A stretch of 29,475 bases of DNA, taken from CAZKUR01 sp964556005. GTDB lineage: Bacteria; Bacteroidota; Ignavibacteria; Ignavibacteriales; Ignavibacteriaceae. The position numbers were made by a program, and so were the translations under genes. Shown here one piece after another: positions 23,504 to 29,475 of the stretch (positions are counted from its first letter, which is position 1; the number at the start of each line of letters is the position of its first letter). The notes below the pieces were generated by a model, which had not been told where the DNA came from, searched no databases, and saw only the letters and a list, made by a program, of their open reading frames with translations. The stretch lies in NCBI GenBank assembly GCA_964556005.1, contig CAZKUR010000050.1, positions 1 through 29,475 on the forward strand, read 5' to 3'.

Positions 23504-24768
23504 AGGTCTTATTTACCCAAATAATTTTTATAGCTGTATTTTTCTCTTCGTTTTCTTTCCCGCAAGAGCAGCAGAAGATTAGCTCCAAAAAATCCGAGCT
23601 TGATAAAATAAGATCGGAGATAAAAACTTTAGAAATAGAAATTGATAAAAAGAATAAGAAGGAAAAAGAAACCTATACGGTTGTGGATAACTATAATAAG
23701 CAGAATTTTCTTTTAAATAAACTTATCAATAACCTGCATGCCGAAGAAAAAAGAATAGAAAGACAGATAAGAAATAATGAATCAAAAATTTCTGCTCTTT
23801 CAAAAGAAATAAAAATTTTAAAGAAAAATTATGCAAATTATATAGTTACGATTTATAAATACGGAAAAGAAAATAAGCTGGAGGAATTATTAAATTCAAA
23901 ATCAATCGGGCAGGCAATTAGAAGATATAAATATCTTCAAAGATTTTCCGAACAAAGAATTAAAGATCTTACGGAATTAAAAAATAAAATCAATGAATTG
24001 GAAATTGCAAAAAATGATTTGAAGAAAGAAAAGAAAGCCAAGCTCAAAGTAGTGAGGCTAAAAGTAGGTGAGGAGAAAGAGCTTGTTGTAAAATTGAATG
24101 AGCGTAAAAAAATTCTGGGGAAAATAAAAAATGATAAAGTTCAGCTTAAAGCCGAATTAGATGCAAAGAAATCCGCTGAGATTAAAATCCGTGATTTAAT
24201 TACAAAGCTTATTGCAGAAGCAGAGAGAAAACGTAAAGAAGCAGAGGTGTTGAAAAATAAAAATGCAGTTGCCAGCAGCGGCATTGTAGATGAATCCAAC
24301 GCGGAAAATTCTCCTGATTTATCAGGCAATTACGATGTCGATCTTTCAACTGAAAACTTTGCTTCATTTGAAGTTTTAAAAGGAAGATTAAATTGGCCGG
24401 TAAAAGGAGGAAAAATAATCCGCAGTGTCGGTGAAAATAGAAATGCTAAACTGAAGACGGTGACACTTAATTACGGAGTGGACATCCGCATACCAAAATC
24501 GGAGCCAGTAAAAGCTGTTGCCGACGGTGTAGTATCCGCCATAGAATTCATACCCGGTTATGGCAGTGTAATTATTATAACACACAAAGGAGATTATAGA
24601 ACGGTTTACAGTCATCTTTCGGAAATTTATGTGAATGAAGGAGACCATGTAAAGCTTGGTACGTTGATTGCAAAAGTTGGAGAAAGCCTTGAAGGTTACA
24701 TTTTACATTTTGAAATTTGGAATGCCCGCAATAATCAAAATCCTGAAGTATGGCTGGTGAAAAGGTGA
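23497..24768 (+). CDS. EnvC-like murein hydrolase activator (degenerate LytM/M23)
   Basis: This 423-aa protein has a signal peptide (about 1-22, FFSSFSFPQ). A long Lys/Glu-rich coiled coil covers residues ~25-255, and a C-terminal LytM/M23 domain covers ~295-423 (LNWPVKGGKIIRSVGENRN to the end). Active M23 enzymes have HxxxD and HxH zinc ligands. Here the first His is N325 (NYGVD, D329 kept) and the HxH is I402-L-H404 (ILHFEIW), while H373 (YSHLS) is kept. Two ligands are lost, so it should bind but not cut peptidoglycan, like EnvC, which activates amidases at division. Its ATG lies in the last codons of the DUF4292 gene. The next gene, a flippase, starts inside its 3' end. Confidence 0.88.
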   Translation: MVKVLFTQIIFIAVFFSSFSFPQEQQKISSKKSELDKIRSEIKTLEIEIDKKNKKEKETYTVVDNYNKQNFLLNKLINNLHAEEKRIERQIRNNESKISALSKEIKILKKNYANYIVTIYKYGKENKLEELLNSKSIGQAIRRYKYLQRFSEQRIKDLTELKNKINELEIAKNDLKKEKKAKLKVVRLKVGEEKELVVKLNERKKILGKIKNDKVQLKAELDAKKSAEIKIRDLITKLIAEAERKRKEAEVLKNKNAVASSGIVDESNAENSPDLSGNYDVDLSTENFASFEVLKGRLNWPVKGGKIIRSVGENRNAKLKTVTLNYGVDIRIPKSEPVKAVADGVVSAIEFIPGYGSVIIITHKGDYRTVYSHLSEIYVNEGDHVKLGTLIAKVGESLEGYILHFEIWNARNNQNPEVWLVKR

Positions 24769-26018
24769 AGGGGGAAATTGTCCGGCAATTTAAGAGTATT
24801 CTTCCGAATTTAACTTCGCTAACTCTTTCCGAAATAGTTTTCCGCTCAGTTAATTTTTTTTCAAATGTATTTATTGCAAGATACTTTTCGGTTCAAAAGT
24901 TCGGTGAATTGGGTTTTGTCACTTCAATAATTGCATATTTTAATATTATTATTGATTTCGGTTTTGAAATATATGGAATTCGAGAAACTGCAAAATCGCC
25001 TTCAGAACATGGTTTAATTTTTAACCGGATAGTTAATGTTAAATTATTTTTAAGTTTGATTACTTTCGGATTGATTCTAATTACCTCCTTTTTGTTCCCT
25101 TCCGGTGACGAAAAATACTTATACATGTTGTACGGGCTAACTTTAATTTCTTCTTCAATTAATTTTAGTTGGTATTACAAAGCAATTGAAAAAATGAAAA
25201 TAATCTTTCAAGCCAGAACATTAGCCGGCTTAATTTTTATTTCGCTTATTGTTTTACTGACGGTAACATTTAAATCAATAATAATTGTCCCGGTAGTGCT
25301 GGTTATCTCTCAATTGGTAGAATTTTCAGTTTATAAAAAACATTCCTCTGAAAGATTGCTGATTAGCTTTCATAACATCCTGAATAATGTTAAAGATTTA
25401 TTCGGTGAAACTTTTTTAATCGGCCTATCTTCATTTTTTATTTTAATATATTATAACTTGGACATGGTAATGCTGGGATTTTACAAAGGGGATGCAGAGG
25501 TGGGAATTTACAATGCTGCGTATAAAATATTTTTAATTTTTATTGTCCCGTTCCAATTAATCTTAACATCTTTTTTCCCTAAATTATCGCAGAACAAACC
25601 TTCAAAAAACAAGAATTTCCAGTCGTTATTTTATTCGTATTCATTAAGTCTATTGATTCCGGCTTTAGTCTTGTTTTTCATTTTATATTATTTTTCAGGA
25701 GATATTATACAAATAGTCTTTGGTTTGAACTACGCTAATGCAAAAGGACCGTTGTCCATCTTGAGCTTAAACGTATTGGTTATCGGTATAAATATTATTT
25801 TTGGAAATCCGCTTATTGCCTGGGGCCAGCAAAAAAAATATATTATTCCTATTGCAATGGGAGCATTAACCAATATAATTTTAAATGTTATCCTTATACC
25901 TAAATATTCTTATAACGGAGCTGCGTTAGCTACACTATTATCCGAAGTAGCCGTTTTTATTGGTTTAATATTTATTTTCAACTATTATTATTCTAAAAGT
26001 ATAAAAATAAATTTATGA
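24750..26018 (+). CDS. Polysaccharide flippase (Wzx-like, MOP superfamily)
   Basis: This 422-aa integral membrane protein has about 12-14 hydrophobic segments. The opening LTLSEIVFRSVNFFSNVFIARYF and FGELGFVTSI, with a conserved GIRETA segment, is typical of Wzx-type flippases. They move lipid-linked oligosaccharides across the inner membrane. The ATG at 24750 lies 19 bases inside the EnvC-like gene. A GTG at 24765 is an alternative start. It opens a cluster of glycan genes (UDP-galactopyranose mutase and three glycosyltransferases) and is joined to the mutase by an ATGA overlap. The glycan it moves is not known but may contain galactofuranose. Confidence 0.88.
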   Translation: MAGEKVKGEIVRQFKSILPNLTSLTLSEIVFRSVNFFSNVFIARYFSVQKFGELGFVTSIIAYFNIIIDFGFEIYGIRETAKSPSEHGLIFNRIVNVKLFLSLITFGLILITSFLFPSGDEKYLYMLYGLTLISSSINFSWYYKAIEKMKIIFQARTLAGLIFISLIVLLTVTFKSIIIVPVVLVISQLVEFSVYKKHSSERLLISFHNILNNVKDLFGETFLIGLSSFFILIYYNLDMVMLGFYKGDAEVGIYNAAYKIFLIFIVPFQLILTSFFPKLSQNKPSKNKNFQSLFYSYSLSLLIPALVLFFILYYFSGDIIQIVFGLNYANAKGPLSILSLNVLVIGINIIFGNPLIAWGQQKKYIIPIAMGALTNIILNVILIPKYSYNGAALATLLSEVAVFIGLIFIFNYYYSKSIKINL

Positions 26019-27118
26019 TATATGATTACATGATTGTTGGTGCAGGTTTTGCTGGAGCTGTTATGGCTGAGAGAATTGCATCTCAATTAAATAAAAAAGT
26101 ATTAATTGTTGATAAAAGAAATCATATCGGAGGAAATGCTTACGATGAATATGACAAACATGGAATATTAGTTCATAAATACGGTCCGCATATTTTTCAT
26201 ACTAACAGCAAAAAAGTATTCGAATATTTATCTCAATTCACGGAGTGGAGATTTTACGAACATAAGGTACTTGCAAATCATAACGGGAAATTATATCCGA
26301 TTCCAATCAATAGAATAACGTTAAACCTGCTTTATAACTTGAATTTGCAAAATGAAAATGAAGTTGAAGAATATTTAAATTCAGTAAAAGAAAATATTCA
26401 CCCTGTAAAAAATTCGGAAGATATAATCGTTAACCAGGTCGGCTATGATTTATTTAAAAAATTTTTTGATCATTATACAAAAAAGCAATGGAATCTTGAA
26501 CCTAAGGAACTTTCACAGCAAGTTTGCGGAAGGATTCCGGTTAGGCTGAATGACGACTGCCGGTATTTTACAGATAAATATCAATTCATGCCGAAGGATG
26601 GTTACACGAAAATGTTTGAAAAATTTATTTCAAATAAAAATATTGAGATAACACTAAACACAGATTATAAGTCGGTCATAAATGAAGTTAAATTTAACAA
26701 GCTGATTTACACTGGGCCTATTGATTATTTTTTTGATTACGAATTTGGAAAATTACCTTACAGGTCCATTAGGTTCGAATTTGAAAATTTGAAGCAGAAA
26801 AAATTTCAGGAGACAGCACAAATAAATTATGTTGACGAAAATGTTCCTTATACAAGATTGGTCGAGCATAAACAATTAAGCAGCCAGGACTCAGATACAA
26901 CTACAATATCAAGAGAATTTCCTCAATTTTACGGCGAACCGTTTTACCCAATACCAAACGAAGCTAACAAGAATTTATATAACAAGTATAAAAGCAAAAC
27001 AGAAAAATTAAATAATGTTATCTTTTGCGGAAGATTAGCCGAGTATCAATATTTTAATATGGATCAGGTAGTTGCCAATACTTTAAATGTATTTGAAAAG
27101 AATTTTAATGGAAAATAA
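26015..27118 (+). CDS. glf: UDP-galactopyranose mutase
   Basis: This 367-aa flavoenzyme matches Glf over its full length. It has the FAD-binding MIVGAGFAGAVMAERIA (6-22), a KVLIVDKRNHIGGNAYD segment (29-45), YGPHIFHTNS, the active-site region QWNLEPKELSQQVCGRIPVR, and C-terminal FCGRLAEYQYFNMDQVV. It interconverts UDP-galactopyranose and UDP-galactofuranose, using reduced FAD as a nucleophile, and works in the cytoplasm. It overlaps the flippase by four bases (ATGA), and the following glycosyltransferase overlaps its end by 11. It is the strongest clue that the surface glycan made here contains galactofuranose. Confidence 0.97.
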   Translation: MIYDYMIVGAGFAGAVMAERIASQLNKKVLIVDKRNHIGGNAYDEYDKHGILVHKYGPHIFHTNSKKVFEYLSQFTEWRFYEHKVLANHNGKLYPIPINRITLNLLYNLNLQNENEVEEYLNSVKENIHPVKNSEDIIVNQVGYDLFKKFFDHYTKKQWNLEPKELSQQVCGRIPVRLNDDCRYFTDKYQFMPKDGYTKMFEKFISNKNIEITLNTDYKSVINEVKFNKLIYTGPIDYFFDYEFGKLPYRSIRFEFENLKQKKFQETAQINYVDENVPYTRLVEHKQLSSQDSDTTTISREFPQFYGEPFYPIPNEANKNLYNKYKSKTEKLNNVIFCGRLAEYQYFNMDQVVANTLNVFEKNFNGK

Positions 27119-28001
27119 TCCTTTAGTAACTGTTAATATATTATCATATAATCGAAAAGATGAACTGCGGAATACTTTAACAAAAGTATATGAGCAGGAT
27201 TATAAATATATTGAGGTAATAGTCGTTGACAACGCATCCAATGACGGCTCCCGCGAAATGGTTGAGAAGGAATTTCCAAATGTTAATCTTATCAAGCTTG
27301 AAAAAAATATAGGTATCGTTGGGTGGAACATAGGATTTAAAGCTGCAAAAGGGGAATATGTTTTAGTGCTGGATGATGATAGTTATCCTAAAGTAAATAA
27401 TTTAATCAGATATTCTGTACTGGAATTCGATAAAGATAAATTATTGGGTGTTATAGCTTTCAAGATTTGGAATCAACGAAGACAGGTATTTGAAAATGAA
27501 AAATTTTCAGAAGATAGATGCCCTCATTTTGTCGGCTGCGGGGCCATGATCAAAAAACAAGTTTTTTTTGAAGTTGGTGGTTTTAACGAACTGTTATTTT
27601 TATATGAACATGAAAGGGATTTTACATTACGACTTTATGATAAGGGCTATCATATAAACTATCAGCCAAATTTAAACATTATACATATTTCATCATTTTT
27701 GAATCGAACGGATAAGAGAAGGAAATATTATTTTACCCGTAATTATTTGATTATTCTTTTTTTGAATTTCTATTTTCGCAAATCGATATTTAGAATTGTT
27801 AGAATTGCTCTTGGAAGGTTGATTTCAGGAATTAGGCAAGGCGGATTTTTAAGTATATTAAAAAGTATTATTTCATTTCTACTACTATTACCTCAACTTA
27901 TAAGAATTAGAAAGCCGGTTAAATTGGCTGTACAAAAAAAATTTATTTTTGGTGCTTTTGCAGGCGGTTTTCATTTTAAAGAAAATGATTGGTATAATTA
28001 A
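27108..28001 (+). CDS. Family 2 glycosyltransferase
   Basis: This 297-aa protein has a GT-A fold of the GT2 family. The opening is PLVTVNILSYNRKDELRNTL, then IVVDNASNDGS (38-48), and the DxD-type motif is VLVLDDDSYP (85-94, D89-D91). HFVGCGAMIKKQVF and FLYEHERDFTLRL give the acceptor-side region. It resembles rhamnosyl- or galactofuranosyl-transferase-like GT2 enzymes, but donor and acceptor cannot be read from the sequence. The frame is open from 27087. The ATG at 27108 is preferred because GT2 homology starts there, and it overlaps glf by 11 bases. A basic, hydrophobic C-terminus (about 240-275) may associate with the membrane. Confidence 0.88.
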   Translation: MENNPLVTVNILSYNRKDELRNTLTKVYEQDYKYIEVIVVDNASNDGSREMVEKEFPNVNLIKLEKNIGIVGWNIGFKAAKGEYVLVLDDDSYPKVNNLIRYSVLEFDKDKLLGVIAFKIWNQRRQVFENEKFSEDRCPHFVGCGAMIKKQVFFEVGGFNELLFLYEHERDFTLRLYDKGYHINYQPNLNIIHISSFLNRTDKRRKYYFTRNYLIILFLNFYFRKSIFRIVRIALGRLISGIRQGGFLSILKSIISFLLLLPQLIRIRKPVKLAVQKKFIFGAFAGGFHFKENDWYN

Positions 28002-28045
28002 AATATAGTTCCAGAAAAAATTATTTATGAATTTTTCATTTATTA

Positions 28046-29209
28046 ATGATTAACTTAATAATAGTTGAACCTAAAGCTCATCAGCCTGGGCATTACACTG
28101 ATGAATTATTCCAATATTGTTCTCATATTATCCACTTTGTAGATTCGGTTATTGTGTTAACTCCTTTTGGATTCAGAGAAAATTGGAAGCCGATAGATAA
28201 ATGCGAGGTTCAAAAATTATTAGAAAGGACAGAGGATCATATTTTTGATCCTTTAATAATACTTCAAAAGAAAATTTATAATTATCAATGGGAGTTCTAC
28301 AAAGAAGCAAAGAGATTTATTGATAACACTAATAAAGAAAATACCATAATTCATTTTTGGGATATAATTTCAATTCTTCCATTATGGTATTTCTTTCATA
28401 AAGAAAATCATAAAAGAGTATTGAATTTGAAATCGGTTTATAAGGAACAGATTCCATTTTTCGGATCAAAAAAATTAGGGGAGTTACAGGGTATTCTTTC
28501 TAAAAAGCTCGTGAAAACGGCAGCCGACAAATTTATCGTTCACACTGATGAAATTTTCAATGATGCAAAATTCATTGGAATCTCTGAAAAAAAAATAAGT
28601 AAAATTGGAATCGGGATAGATACAAATATGTTTGGGTATATTAAAAATGAGATTAGAAAAGAGCTTAATTTACCCTTGGATGAATTTCTGCTCTTGTTTT
28701 TTGGTGTAATAAGAAAAGAAAAAGGTATCTTCGAGCTTATTGATCACGTAAAAAGTTCAAGGTTAGATGCAAAAATTTTTATTGTTGGAGAAAATCATCT
28801 ATCAACTCCATTGGAAAAATTAATTAATGATAAAGGGATCGAAGATAAATTCATTTTATGCAATAAATATATTATTGAAAAAGATATTGAAAAATATTTC
28901 CGGGCATCGGATGCAGTGTTAATTTGTCACCGGAAAGGGTTTAAAGGAGAATCCGGAGTAATGTTAAAAAGTATTCAATTTGAAGTACCGGTAATAACAA
29001 CAAGTGATTTATCAACAGCTAAAATTGTAAAAGAGAATTATATCGGGGAATTATTTTCTTTTCAAAATAATGAAGATCTTAATATTGCAATAAAAAAAAT
29101 AAAAAAAGAAGAAAACCTAATCATAGAAAATCTGAAAAAAATTAAAAACAAATTATCATGGAGGAAAAGAATTTCAGAATTTTATAATTTATATACCGAA
29201 CTAATTTGA
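28046..29209 (+). CDS. Family 4-like glycosyltransferase
   Basis: This 387-aa protein has the GT-B layout of glycosyltransferase family 4. An N-terminal Rossmann half (LIIVEPKAHQPGHYTDE) is followed by KFIVHTDEIFNDAK. The C-terminal half holds KISKIGIGIDTNMF (about 200), LLLFFGVIRKEKGIFELI, and KGESGVMLKSIQFEVPVIT, where the two Glu resemble the E-x7-E donor site. SDLSTAKIVKENYIGELF follows. It should add a sugar to the glycan built by this cluster, but the donor is not identifiable. It starts 44 bp after the previous gene and 13 bp before the next. Confidence 0.85.
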   Translation: MINLIIVEPKAHQPGHYTDELFQYCSHIIHFVDSVIVLTPFGFRENWKPIDKCEVQKLLERTEDHIFDPLIILQKKIYNYQWEFYKEAKRFIDNTNKENTIIHFWDIISILPLWYFFHKENHKRVLNLKSVYKEQIPFFGSKKLGELQGILSKKLVKTAADKFIVHTDEIFNDAKFIGISEKKISKIGIGIDTNMFGYIKNEIRKELNLPLDEFLLLFFGVIRKEKGIFELIDHVKSSRLDAKIFIVGENHLSTPLEKLINDKGIEDKFILCNKYIIEKDIEKYFRASDAVLICHRKGFKGESGVMLKSIQFEVPVITTSDLSTAKIVKENYIGELFSFQNNEDLNIAIKKIKKEENLIIENLKKIKNKLSWRKRISEFYNLYTELI

Positions 29210-29222
29210 GCGATTTATAGAA

Positions 29223-29475
29223 ATGAAAGATATAAAGCTTTCAGTTGTAATGACAACTTTAAACTCGGCCGGATATTTAAAAGAAGCAATAAATAGTATT
29301 TTGTTGCAAACTTACTCTAATTTTGAACTGATAATTGTTGACGGAGGCTCAAGTGATGATACAACTCAAATAATCGGATCTTTTAATGATGAAAGAATAA
29401 ACTTATTTATAAATTACGGAATGCGAAGAAGTGCACAATTGAATTTTGGAATTGAAAAGGCGCACGGAATATATG
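29223..29475 (+). CDS. Family 2 glycosyltransferase N-terminus (partial)
   Basis: The window ends in this gene, of which 84 residues are visible. They give a classic GT2 opening: LSVVMTTLNSAGYLKEAINS, ILLQTYSNFELIIVDGGSSD and a QIIGSFNDERINLF segment. The VDGGSSDDT nucleotide-binding motif is clear. RRSAQLNFGIEKAHG follows, where GT2 enzymes carry N-x-G-x-x-x-A. The ATG at 29223 is 13 bases after the stop of the previous gene. The donor and acceptor are not visible. Confidence 0.9.
   Translation, partial: MKDIKLSVVMTTLNSAGYLKEAINSILLQTYSNFELIIVDGGSSDDTTQIIGSFNDERINLFINYGMRRSAQLNFGIEKAHGIY

Noticed and set aside
23497..24768. Active M23 peptidoglycan endopeptidase
   Set aside because: Two of the zinc-ligand positions are replaced (N325, I402), so an activator role is the better reading.

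Overview
The window is low-GC bacterial DNA, most likely from the Ignavibacteria/Chlorobi side of the Bacteroidota. The evidence is a secreted protein with a type IX secretion (T9SS) C-terminal sorting domain carrying the SQNYPNPFNP motif, a DUF4292 lipoprotein next to an EnvC-like protein, an o-succinylbenzoate-type menaquinone pathway, and a promoter of the Bacteroidota TTTG/TAnnTTTG type in front of menF. The lineage is inferred from family content, not from a marker gene.

Layout. 1-2532 (minus): the start of a secreted beta-helix-like protein, then a 696-aa FG-GAP/VCBS-repeat T9SS cargo protein. 2757-4031 (plus): an omega-amidase-type nitrilase and a hotdog thioesterase that may be the DHNA-CoA hydrolase of menaquinone synthesis. 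4101-4333: a nested palindromic repeat element. 4385-14956: the menaquinone genes, all on the minus strand in the order menF-menD, then menH, then menB-menA-menC-menE. They are interrupted by msrB (same strand) and by two plus-strand insertions, a YbjQ-family gene and a HEPN/MNT toxin-antitoxin-like pair. 15204-18277 (minus): a three-gene cell-envelope operon of two related Tyr-rich then Arg/Ser-rich lipoproteins and an outer-membrane barrel protein. 18521-20699 (minus): an unassigned set of ATP-grasp ligase, membrane-anchored Ig-like protein and beta-barrel. 20892 to the end (plus): a TPR lipoprotein, DUF4292 lipoprotein and EnvC-like protein that run by overlapping frames into a surface-polysaccharide cluster (flippase, UDP-galactopyranose mutase, three glycosyltransferases, the last cut by the window end).

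How it fits together. The men genes encode every step from chorismate to demethylmenaquinone, with the 3624-4031 thioesterase as candidate for the DHNA-CoA hydrolysis step; only the final methyltransferase (menG/ubiE) is absent here. The rest is largely cell envelope: T9SS cargo, lipoproteins, barrels, a peptidoglycan-hydrolase activator, and a glycan pathway likely to contain galactofuranose.

No tRNA, rRNA, CRISPR array, transposase or phage gene was seen. The least explained parts are the ATP-grasp/Ig/barrel set, the paired low-complexity lipoproteins, the HEPN protein with Lys in the usual Arg position, and the nested palindrome near 4.1-4.3 kb.
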